A stretch of 64,000 nucleotides of DNA from Sporocytophaga myxococcoides DSM 11118 (GTDB lineage: Bacteria > Bacteroidota > Bacteroidia > Cytophagales > Cytophagaceae). The stretch lies in assembly GCF_000426725.1 (NCBI RefSeq), contig NZ_AUFX01000006.1, positions 62,001-126,000 on the forward strand, given 5' to 3'. Shown in pieces: positions 9,286 to 17,236 of this stretch (its first letter is position 1; each line of letters opens with the position of its first letter). The notes under the pieces were generated by a model. The model had not been told where the DNA came from, made no database searches, and saw only the letters and a program-made list of their open reading frames with translations. Position numbers and translations under genes: made by a program.

Positions 9286-9959
9286 TCAGATTGAAACTTA
9301 TATCCTATACCGTAAACAGTGTTAAGATAATCTTTCGCTCCTTGTTGTACTAGTTTTCTTCTTAAATTCTTTATGTGAGTATAAATAAAATCGAAGGAGT
9401 CTGCCTGATCCATATAATCACCCCAAAGGTGTTCTGCAATCGAGTCCTTCGGAATTACCCTTCCTTTGTTGGCTATAAAAAACAGTAAGAGATCATATTC
9501 TTTTGCAGTGAGTGCAACTTCTTTTCCGTTAATATAAACCTGTCTGGAATCCGGCAATATCCGGATCTCATTGAATTGAATCTCATTATTACCATTAAAA
9601 CTTCTTCTTCTGATAATTGATTTTATTCTGGCATTAAGTTCAGACAAATGAAAAGGTTTTGTAAGATAATCATCCGAACCTATTTCAAGACCCGTGATTT
9701 TATCCTCTATTGAATTTTTTGCTGAAACTATAATAATCCCTCCCTGATGCTTTTGTGACTTGATAGCCTTAACAAGATCAAGGCCTGTGCCTCCTGGCAA
9801 CATAATATCTACCACATAGCAGTCGTATTCATAAACGCCAATCTTATCAATTGCTTCACTATAATTTTTGGCAGATTCACAGAGAAAGCCTTCCTGCGAA
9901 AGATAGCTCACCATGTCATACCTAAGCTCCTTTTCGTCTTCAATTATCAAAACTTTCAT
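9282..9959 (-). CDS. OmpR/PhoB-family response regulator
   Basis: The 225-residue protein has an N-terminal receiver domain with acidic pocket Glu7-Asp8, phospho-acceptor Asp51 (YVVDIMLPGG) and Lys in YLTKPFHLSEL. A C-terminal winged-helix DNA-binding domain follows (ALTAKEYDLLLFF ... DFIYTHIKNLRRKL). It overlaps the kinase gene by four nt, indicating translational coupling. Its targets may include the porin-like gene located just upstream (102 nt) on the same strand. Confidence 0.95.
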   Translation of the reverse strand: MKVLIIEDEKELRYDMVSYLSQEGFLCESAKNYSEAIDKIGVYEYDCYVVDIMLPGGTGLDLVKAIKSQKHQGGIIIVSAKNSIEDKITGLEIGSDDYLTKPFHLSELNARIKSIIRRRSFNGNNEIQFNEIRILPDSRQVYINGKEVALTAKEYDLLLFFIANKGRVIPKDSIAEHLWGDYMDQADSFDFIYTHIKNLRRKLVQQGAKDYLNTVYGIGYKFQSE

Positions 9960-10061
9960 GTCAATAAACTATTAGTCCTCTTTAACAAAAGGAAAGAAGA
10001 CTACTACGCCTTCCTTCCCACAAATAAACAAACTAAACAAACTTACTTACTTTAACTAATG

Positions 10062-11456
10062 CTATATAAAAATCTGGTACTGCAATATAAAGCAACTCTT
10101 TCTTTGACTTACTTTATAATCAGCATTGTATGCGGGTCTGTTCTGGTAATCAAATGACAATTTTGATTTATGTCCATTCATCAAAAGATTTACTCCAACA
10201 TCATAAAGATTCGCTGGATCTTTGAGTTTATCAAAATCAGAACGAGTGTAACTTATAAAAGGCATAATCCCAGGTTTACTGGATTCATGCGGAAGTAAAT
10301 ATCCTAGTTGAGCATAAATAATCTGTCCCGTACCCATCATTGGAACTGCATTACCAAATGAACCCGAAGGAGCGTTTACTCCATTTACAAGACCATTTGC
10401 AGGATTCATTATACCATTATACCTTAAATAATTTTTACCAAAATTATAATTGAAATAACCAAGGTACGCTGAAATAGCATCATTCTTACCTTTGTTAACA
10501 TAGCTATCAAGATATCCTTCCACACACCATAAAAACATATCATCATACTTTGTAACAGAGTCCTCGCTAAGTCTCCACATTGCTTTTGACTGATAGATTG
10601 CGCCTGCTGCAATATTCAACACCTTCCTTTTTCCAAGATATGTACCAGTCATATATGGAGTCAGATTTGATTCCTTTTCCCAGAAGTTATAAGAAAAATA
10701 ACCTTGATATTGATATGTATGACCGACATTAGCAAATGTAGCATCTTTAGAGTCAGGAGCTTTCTTAGTTATAGCCTGAATATTTCCTGCTGCATTGGTA
10801 ACAACAGAAGTTCCGGCTGAATTTATGGAAAACGGGTCACTCAAAACGACTCTGTAATCTAGCTTACCTAGCTGCCCACGAGCATATACACTCAACTTTC
10901 TGGAAAAAAGATCTGTCTGATCCACTGTAGCCTGAGCAAAGACGGGAAGGTCGAGCGTCATTATAGTTCCTACACTCGGGTTTGAAAACCTTGATAGGCC
11001 GTTGGCTATTGTAAGGCCTCCTCCCAGTTTTAGTTCATTGCCTTTGGTAAGACGGTACTCTCCCACTGCATCATGAAAGAAGGACTGAATTTTTCTGTTG
11101 TTATCCATCTGGTAGGTGCGATTGAAGTTATTCATACCAAACTGAAAATAAACAAACGCTCTTTCCGTAACTTGCCCGTACATTTGGATTCGCGTACGTC
11201 TCAATCCAATATCAAAGGTATTTTCCTGAAGGTCTCCAAATACTGTAGTTCCAGCATTGCTTTCATTAAACCTTACCCATGCCTGATTCAAGAAGGTTAT
11301 CTGAAAATATCTTGATCCATCATTGTTCAGAGAAAATTTTAATGGTTTATCTTCAACAGGAGCAAGACTTGTAAAAGATTTCAGACTATCTGTTTGTGCA
11401 AACGTATATAGAGAAAACAAAAACACAAGAATAGTAAGGGATGATTTTTTTTTCAT
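10062..11456 (-). CDS. Porin-like outer-membrane beta-barrel protein
   Basis: The 464-residue protein has a signal peptide (first ~21 residues, ending TFAQ). It then shows continuous amphipathic strands with glycine/aromatic turns, for example RRTRIQMYGQVTERAFVYFQFG and LSVYARGQLGKLDYRVVLSDP. The arrangement resembles OprP/OprO-type porins of this phylum. It ends in FILQYQIFI, an aromatic-rich last strand expected for outer-membrane insertion. It lies upstream of the two-component genes on the same strand and has a long inverted repeat in its leader. Its specificity cannot be told. Confidence 0.7.
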   Translation of the reverse strand: MKKKSSLTILVFLFSLYTFAQTDSLKSFTSLAPVEDKPLKFSLNNDGSRYFQITFLNQAWVRFNESNAGTTVFGDLQENTFDIGLRRTRIQMYGQVTERAFVYFQFGMNNFNRTYQMDNNRKIQSFFHDAVGEYRLTKGNELKLGGGLTIANGLSRFSNPSVGTIMTLDLPVFAQATVDQTDLFSRKLSVYARGQLGKLDYRVVLSDPFSINSAGTSVVTNAAGNIQAITKKAPDSKDATFANVGHTYQYQGYFSYNFWEKESNLTPYMTGTYLGKRKVLNIAAGAIYQSKAMWRLSEDSVTKYDDMFLWCVEGYLDSYVNKGKNDAISAYLGYFNYNFGKNYLRYNGIMNPANGLVNGVNAPSGSFGNAVPMMGTGQIIYAQLGYLLPHESSKPGIMPFISYTRSDFDKLKDPANLYDVGVNLLMNGHKSKLSFDYQNRPAYNADYKVSQRKSCFILQYQIFI

Positions 11457-11491
11457 TACTAACTAAATTTAAACATTTAAATAAAAGGCCG

Positions 11492-11547
11492 GTCTCATTC
11501 ATTAAATAGCCTTTAAACTTGAATTTATTTTAGTTTAAAAATGAGAC
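11492..11547 (-). repeat. Nested inverted repeat in porin leader
   Basis: An outer pair (11492-11498 GTCTCAT with 11541-11547) encloses an inner pair (11512-11519 TTTAAACT with 11532-11539). Both are perfect, and the inner loop is 12 nt. It lies 36-91 nt upstream of the porin start codon, where a 5' untranslated leader would be. The role, such as an mRNA-stabilising or regulatory hairpin or an operator, is open. Confidence 0.5.
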
Positions 11548-12388
11548 AACCTTAATATTAATGAACACTTGTGTTTCTTACAAATTTATTTCGATTCTAG
11601 AATTTGTCGCTTAGATAGGATACTTAAGAATGTCTTAAAATAGTTAAGTAGCTTGAGTATTTCATCCACCGGCATTAATGCTTCTGATTTATAAATTATT
11701 GCTTCATTTATGAGGCTTTCAACATTGTAAAATGTGTTTTGTTCGAAAAACCTTAGATGATCTTTAAGAATGAAAGCCTTTCAAAATCCCTCCTACAATT
11801 GCTGTTTTAATTCTAGCAATAGGCGGAAATCCGTTAGCCATAGCAATTCCAAGAAATAATGACAATGCTATCAGATATATCAGAAAACCGGATAATACAC
11901 CCGACTTCCGGTTTTGCAAATAAACCTGCAAGACCTGTTGGAGAAATTTCCAGTGATGAGATTTCTGTTTTCATACTTTAATATGAATGAGCATTGCATC
12001 AAATTTAACGTCAGATTCTGAAGTAAATCTGAGTTAACCAATGGCCTTCACAACTCAAAATCAACGACCTGCAAAATATATTGCAGCGCATTCAAACAGT
12101 AAAAAATAAAGATTTACCACATCTTTATTTTCATTTTTCCATATCCTAATAGTTTGATGAGCCACTTCGACTATTTTAATAAACATATAAATAACAGGAA
12201 TAGATTTTCAGTCTCAATTGAAATTCTGGGATTAGTTTTTAAATATGGCAATACCCAATTCATTTATACTTAACCTTTTCTTTCAAATATTTACATTTAT
12301 GAAAATTTTATATTTTCTTTAGTATTAAAATAATAAGAAGCCTTTCTGAGAAACCAATCAACAGGCAATTTCAAGGCATATACATTTT
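11548..12388. other. Gene-poor region with degraded reading frames
   Basis: Apart from the SulP fragment at 11764-11970, the region has no intact gene. A 64-codon minus-strand frame without any early ATG (11586-11780) ends in a TAA; its product is not recognised. It overlaps the end of the SulP fragment in another frame. The part 11975-12388 is AT-rich and shows nothing recognisable besides the presumed promoter of the FMN reductase gene. Confidence 0.5.
11764..11970 (-). pseudogene. N-terminal fragment of a SulP-type transporter gene
   Basis: A 68-codon minus-strand frame bounded by TGA (11971-11973) and TAA (11764-11766) has no ATG start. Its product contains SGVLSGFLIYLIALSLFLGI and then AMANGFPPIARIKTAIVGGI. 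These match the conserved first membrane segment and the following GFPPIAG-TAIVGG block of SulP transporters. The intact SulP gene 1.2 kb away has the related SGLVVFFIALPLCLGL. Everything after this block is missing, so it is a relic. It runs opposite to the intact SulP-carbonic anhydrase gene. Confidence 0.7.
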
Positions 12389-12913
12389 ATGATTACAATA
12401 ATATCAGGTACTAACAGGGTTCCATCCAATTCGATAAAAATTGCAGAATACTATCAAAAGGTATTGAAGAAACACGGAGCCGAAAGTCAGATTCTCGATC
12501 TGAGTAAACTACCTGAAAGATTTATCTTCTCCGCTCTATATGAGAATACTGGTAAAGATCCGGATTTTAATATCCTATCTGATTATGTTAAAGAGTCGGA
12601 TAAATTTGTATTTATAGTTCCTGAATATAACAACTCTTTCCCCGGAGTTTTAAAGGGATTTATAGATGGGCTAAGTTATCCAAATACCTTCAAAAATAAG
12701 AAAGGAGCACTTGTGGGTATATCATCGGGAGTTATGGGAGGAGCCCTTGCATTGAGCCATCTTACTGATATTTTAAATTATCTTGGTATGAATGTACTGG
12801 CAATAAAACCAAGAATATCGAGGGTAGAAAACAACTTCAAGGAAGGGGTAATTCTGGATCCTTTTGTTTCAAGCCTTATAGAAGCTCAAGCCAGTGCATT
12901 TATAGAATTTTAG
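12389..12913 (+). CDS. NADPH-dependent FMN reductase-like flavoprotein
   Basis: This 174-residue flavodoxin-fold protein begins MITIISGTNRVPSNS, the phosphate-binding loop of the FMN_red family. The flavin-contact motif is PEYNNSFPGVLKGFIDGLSY, close to the PEYN-S-PG-LK pattern of azoreductase/chromate-reductase-like enzymes. GISSGVMGGALAL matches the following G-rich loop. Such enzymes reduce FMN, quinones or azo compounds with NAD(P)H. It stands alone upstream of the SulP-carbonic anhydrase gene, 208 nt away. A weak GC-rich hairpin with a T run at 13068-13087 may end its transcript. Confidence 0.9.
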   Translation: MITIISGTNRVPSNSIKIAEYYQKVLKKHGAESQILDLSKLPERFIFSALYENTGKDPDFNILSDYVKESDKFVFIVPEYNNSFPGVLKGFIDGLSYPNTFKNKKGALVGISSGVMGGALALSHLTDILNYLGMNVLAIKPRISRVENNFKEGVILDPFVSSLIEAQASAFIEF

Positions 12914-13121
12914 GGAGTCTTAAAACTCTGTTAAACTACCATTAAAACTCTCTAATCTCTTTTGTTTGGCATAATTAATGCGCCCTAAGACGCCATACCT
13001 AATCCATTCTTATCAGGACTTGGATAAAAACCTGAAAAGCTGAAGGTTCAAGGAAAGAAATGATAAAAAGGCCAGGCCTTATTTTTTAAACTTTTCATAC
13101 AACAGAGGGATTTTATATTTT

Positions 13122-15272
13122 ATGGTTAATTACAAATTATCAGATCTAAAACACGATCTGCCATCAGGGCTAGTTGTCTTTTTCATAGCACTACCACTTT
13201 GTCTTGGGCTTAGCCTGGCTTCCAATGCACCTTTATTCTCTGGCATTATAGCGGGGATAGTCGGTGGAATTGTAGTATCAATAATAAGTAAATCACAGCT
13301 AAGTGTAAGTGGCCCTGCAGCCGGGCTGGCTATAATTGTGGCTGGTGCAGTCAAAGATCTGGGAAGTTTTGAAGCATTTTCTGTAGCTATTGTTCTTGCG
13401 GGTGTATTACAAATACTATTTGGCGCAATAAGAGCAGGAATTATCGCATATTTCTTTCCATCCTCTGTCATAAAAGGAATGCTTGCTGCAATAGGACTTA
13501 TTCTTATCATAAAACAAATTCCTTATGCATTGGGCTACCACTCCAAAATATTTGAAGTTGATGAGTTTATGGACTCAGGAGACAACGGTAAATTCTCAAT
13601 GATTACAAATGCCTTTGAGCATATTAATCCTCATGTGCTTTTGATAACCCTTGTGAGTTTAGGAGTATATATCTTTTGGGACATAGTACTTAAAAGAAAA
13701 TACTCATGGTTCCCGTCTGCACTTGTAGCAATGCTTACAGGTACATTGTTCTATGCGATTCTTGAATTATACTTCAATATACAGCTTCCGGAAAGCGAGC
13801 TTGTTTCTATTCCCGACACAAATTTATTTCACGGATTCAAGCTTCCAGATTTTTCATTACTGTTTAATGGGAAAATAATCTATCTCGCTTTTACTCTTGC
13901 ATTAGTTGCTTCTGTTGAAAGCCTTGTTACACTTGAAGCAATTGAAAAAATTGATCCTCACAAAAGGCAACCACATGTAAATCATGAACTGCTCGCGCAA
14001 GGTGCTGGTAACATAGTATCAGGATTACTGGGAGGTTTGCCATTAACAGCTTTAATTGTAAGAAGCAAAGCAAATGCAGACTCGGGCGCCAAGACAAAAG
14101 TATCTGCAATTATTCATGGCATCTTTTTGATTTTAGCAGTGTTTCTAATCCCGCAATTCATGCATCATGTCCCGCTAGGGGTGCTGGCTGCAGTCCTTAT
14201 AGGTGTTGGATTCAAACTTGTAAGACCAGCGATTATTAAAGAAGAATTTTCACTTGGCTGGGCAACTTTCATTCCATTTGCAATTACAATAATTGCAACT
14301 CTCGCCACCAATCTACTTATAGGAATTCTAATAGGAAGTATTGCAGGAGTTATTTCCGTGGTCAGAACCAACTTCCATTCTGCTATCTCTGTTGATGGAG
14401 ATGGTAGCGGAGATACTGTATATGTCAGGTTAAATAAAGACGTATCCTTTCTTAACAAACCTCAGCTGATTACTAAACTTAACCAAATTCCTAAGACCAA
14501 AAACGTAGTCATAGATGGCTCCAAAGCTTCATTCATTGATAATGATATTGCTGAGGTAATTGAAGATTTCAAAACTGCCTCTGATCACTTACAGAGGAAA
14601 ACGGAATTAATCAAAACCCAATATAAACTTGACTCTGACGAAAACGCTTTTCACGCATTATTGGATAGAAATAAGGAATGGGTAAAACAAAGAACAGATA
14701 TTGATCCGGAATACTTTAAACGGATGGCAAAGGGCCAGGCACCTAAGTTCCTCTGGATAGGTTGCTCCGACAGTCGTGTTGCTACTGACGAAATAACTCA
14801 GACTGACCCGGGCGAAATATTCGTACACAGAAACATCGCAAATCTTGTTATTAAAACAGACTTCAATCTGATGAGTGTATTGCAATACGCAGTCAGTGTA
14901 TTAAAAGTAAAGCATGTTATCGTTTGCGGTCATTATGAATGCGGTGGAGTTAAAGCTGCCATGGGCAATCAGAAACTGGGTTTAATAGATAACTGGTTAA
15001 GTAATATCAAAGACATCTACGATAAGTATCAGGAAGAACTAGATGCAATAGAAGACGAAAAAGCTAAATTCAACAGAATGGTAGAACTTGTAGTATTAGA
15101 ACAGGTTCTTAATCTTTCAAAAATGTCAGTAATTCAGGAGGAGTGGAAAAACGGTAAATTCCCGATTATACATGGCTGGGTTTATGACATTGCCAATGGG
15201 TCATTAAAAGATTTGAATGTTAATATTGAATCAACCTCTTCAATACCTGAGATCTATAAGTTTAAAATTTAA
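13122..15272 (+). CDS. SulP anion transporter fused to beta-carbonic anhydrase
   Basis: The 716-residue protein is a fusion. Residues ~1-425 form a SulP (SLC26-type) membrane transporter starting with LKHDLPSGLVVFFIALPLCL. Residues ~430-490 look like a STAS domain (VVIDGSKASFIDNDIAEVI). Residues ~500-716 are a beta-carbonic anhydrase with zinc ligands Cys548, His604 and Cys607 (CSDSR and HYECGG motifs) and the Asp550-Arg552 dyad. Such fusions are thought to take up or export bicarbonate coupled to CO2 hydration. It has its own spacer upstream and is convergent with the dcw operon. All catalytic residues are present, so the enzyme should be active. Confidence 0.93.
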   Translation: MVNYKLSDLKHDLPSGLVVFFIALPLCLGLSLASNAPLFSGIIAGIVGGIVVSIISKSQLSVSGPAAGLAIIVAGAVKDLGSFEAFSVAIVLAGVLQILFGAIRAGIIAYFFPSSVIKGMLAAIGLILIIKQIPYALGYHSKIFEVDEFMDSGDNGKFSMITNAFEHINPHVLLITLVSLGVYIFWDIVLKRKYSWFPSALVAMLTGTLFYAILELYFNIQLPESELVSIPDTNLFHGFKLPDFSLLFNGKIIYLAFTLALVASVESLVTLEAIEKIDPHKRQPHVNHELLAQGAGNIVSGLLGGLPLTALIVRSKANADSGAKTKVSAIIHGIFLILAVFLIPQFMHHVPLGVLAAVLIGVGFKLVRPAIIKEEFSLGWATFIPFAITIIATLATNLLIGILIGSIAGVISVVRTNFHSAISVDGDGSGDTVYVRLNKDVSFLNKPQLITKLNQIPKTKNVVIDGSKASFIDNDIAEVIEDFKTASDHLQRKTELIKTQYKLDSDENAFHALLDRNKEWVKQRTDIDPEYFKRMAKGQAPKFLWIGCSDSRVATDEITQTDPGEIFVHRNIANLVIKTDFNLMSVLQYAVSVLKVKHVIVCGHYECGGVKAAMGNQKLGLIDNWLSNIKDIYDKYQEELDAIEDEKAKFNRMVELVVLEQVLNLSKMSVIQEEWKNGKFPIIHGWVYDIANGSLKDLNVNIESTSSIPEIYKFKI

Positions 15273-15308
15273 ACATAAACTCAAATTTCAAAATTGATTT
15301 CAGAAAAA

Positions 15309-15347
15309 GACCTCATCCTAAATCCTTCTTCTGATGGAGAAGGACTT
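15309..15347. repeat. 39-bp palindromic repeat, copy 1
   Basis: The unit starts GACCTCATCCTAAATCC and ends in an imperfect palindrome around a short central loop (TCCTTCT ... GGAGAAGGA). It matches copy 2 at 20778-20816 at 37 of 39 positions. It lies in the spacer between two convergent genes. Dispersed palindromes of this kind are common in Bacteroidota genomes. Confidence 0.75.
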
Positions 15348-15491
15348 TGATTCATCTAAGAAATAAGTTTTGCAGCGAACCTTCATCTCCGCTAGCGAAT
15401 TCTCACTCTTGAAAATTTAATTGCATCCATTCTATATCCTCCTTCTAATAAAGAATTATCTCTCCCCTTGCTAGTTTATACATAAAATAAA

Positions 15492-15517
15492 AAAGCCTTG
15501 TCTAAGGACAAGGCTTT
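15492..15517. terminator. Strong hairpin ending the dcw operon
   Basis: An 11-bp perfect stem (AAAGCCTTGTC, 15492-15502, with 15507-15517) closes a TAAG loop. It is flanked by an A-rich tract on the left, which reads as T-rich downstream of ftsZ on the minus strand, and by TTTT on the right. It is placed to stop both ftsZ and SulP-carbonic anhydrase transcripts. Confidence 0.85.
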
Positions 15518-15565
15518 CGGTTTTAGGGTTACTTTTTGACAAAAAAATAAAATCTACTTAGACAA

Positions 15566-17140
15566 TTAATCTACATTGTCATGAAGAAACTTATTGTTTC
15601 CTAGAATTTCATTATCATCATTCAAATTGAACCTTGAAATGTTTCTTTCAGAAGAATGAGGGTAATCCTGAAGATTTACATTCTTTCTCATATAAGCAGG
15701 AACATCCAGCTTCTCTTTGAACTCATCAGGATTCATGGATGTATTCATGCTGCTAAGTCCCTTCAGCTTCTTGATTCTCTCATTAGCCTGTTGCATAAGC
15801 TGCTTCTTTTTTTCTTCCTCATAAAATGAATCCTCGTTAGTTTGAGGCTTCTTCATATCGAAAGAATGATATTTTGGAGTATCTTCTGTTTTCTTCGGTC
15901 CTTCAAAGTATGATTCTGTATTTCTTCTATCATCCTGAAAATCATAACTTCTTTCAGGAGATTGAGATTTCTGATTGTCAAATTCAAAAGACAACATCTC
16001 TCCCTGATTCCTTCTAACATTGTTTTGATTCACAGGTGGCTGCGGATCTACCCTGTTAACAGGAGGAGTTGTAAACTGCTGAGTTGGCAAAACTTCACGC
16101 TTTGCAACGTTTATCTGACGCTCTGATTCAAGATCAATAACTGTTTTTTTTACCGGTACAAACTCCTTTTCATGGAAGCCAGTAGCAATAACAGTAACAC
16201 GAATCTGATCTCCAAGAGCTGCGTCGATACCTTCTCCGAAAATAACTTCAGCATCATCACCTGCTCTTTCTTCAATGTAGTCTGTGATTTCAGTAAGCTC
16301 ATCCATGGTAAGCTGAGCCTGATCCCCGGACATAATTGAAAGAAGGATCTTCTTAGCACCGTGAATGTCTGTGTTATTAAGCAACGGTGAAGACAACGAT
16401 TCTTCAGCTGCACGTCTTGCTCTGTTTTCACCACCCGTAACGGCTGATCCCATTACTGCTGCTCCAGAGTTCGACATTACAGTTTTAACGTCTTCAAAAT
16501 CTACGTTCACTTCACTTGTTACAGTAATGATCTCTGCTATACTTTTTGCAGCATTGGTTAGGACATTATCAGCTTGTGCAAATGCATCTCTGATTGCCAG
16601 GTTACCATATATTTCTCTTAACTTATCATTAAGAATAATAAGCACCGTATCGCAATACTGCTTTAATTCAGCAATACCATGATCAGCCTGAAGTCTTTTC
16701 TTTTTACCTTCAAAAGAAAACGGAACTGTTACTATAGCAACAGTAAGTATATCCATTTCTTTAGCGAGTTTTGCAATAACAGGAGCAGCTCCTGTGCCAG
16801 TACCACCACCCATTCCGGCAGTGATGAAAAGCATTTTAGTATTATTGCTTAAAAACTCGCGGATTTCTTCTTTACTTTCAATAGCAGCATTCTTGCCTTT
16901 CTCAGGATTTGCTCCAGCTCCCAGTCCGTCAGTAAGGTTGACTCCTATCTGAATCTTAGTAGGCACAGGGCTTGCCTTTAATGCCTGAACATCAGTATTA
17001 CAGACAACAAATTCGACGTCTTTGATGCCCATGCCATACATGTGATTGACAGCATTACTTCCCCCACCACCAACACCAATAACCTTGATGATGGACTTAT
17101 GATGACTGGGTAAATCGAACTTATAAGAAAGCTGTGACAT
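15566..17140 (-). CDS. ftsZ: Cell division protein FtsZ
   Basis: This 524-residue tubulin-like GTPase forms the Z ring at midcell. The nucleotide-binding start VIGVGGGGSNAVNHM (near residue 21) and the signature GGGTGTGAAPVIA (near 110) are intact. The globular domain ends near residue 320. A long acidic/Gln-rich linker of ~150 residues follows. At residues 479-487 stands DVPAYMRKN, which resembles the enterobacterial C-terminal peptide (DIPAFLRK) that binds FtsA. Unlike in Escherichia coli, about 37 further residues follow it. It is the last gene of the dcw operon, 96 nt after ftsA, and is followed by a strong terminator. Confidence 0.98.
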   Translation of the reverse strand: MSQLSYKFDLPSHHKSIIKVIGVGGGGSNAVNHMYGMGIKDVEFVVCNTDVQALKASPVPTKIQIGVNLTDGLGAGANPEKGKNAAIESKEEIREFLSNNTKMLFITAGMGGGTGTGAAPVIAKLAKEMDILTVAIVTVPFSFEGKKKRLQADHGIAELKQYCDTVLIILNDKLREIYGNLAIRDAFAQADNVLTNAAKSIAEIITVTSEVNVDFEDVKTVMSNSGAAVMGSAVTGGENRARRAAEESLSSPLLNNTDIHGAKKILLSIMSGDQAQLTMDELTEITDYIEERAGDDAEVIFGEGIDAALGDQIRVTVIATGFHEKEFVPVKKTVIDLESERQINVAKREVLPTQQFTTPPVNRVDPQPPVNQNNVRRNQGEMLSFEFDNQKSQSPERSYDFQDDRRNTESYFEGPKKTEDTPKYHSFDMKKPQTNEDSFYEEEKKKQLMQQANERIKKLKGLSSMNTSMNPDEFKEKLDVPAYMRKNVNLQDYPHSSERNISRFNLNDDNEILGNNKFLHDNVD

Positions 17141-17236
17141 AATGCTTCTATTAAGAGTTATATTGATTACTTTGAATTATAATTACTTAAACTTAAACAA
17201 TCAGGTATTATTACAAAATTAATAATTTTCTTTTTA

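Noticed and set aside
13068-13087. Hairpin plus T run as a strong terminator after the FMN reductase gene
   Set aside because: The stem is only 5 bp with a 3-nt loop and lies 155 nt after the gene; it is mentioned with that gene but not listed as a feature.
13130-13510. Antisense open frame of 126 codons within the SulP gene
   Set aside because: It is Ser/Pro/Ala-rich, has no family pattern, and lies opposite a well-conserved transporter; a shadow frame.
16365-16682. Open frame antisense to ftsZ
   Set aside because: The composition mirrors the conserved GTPase strand; no start context or homology pattern.
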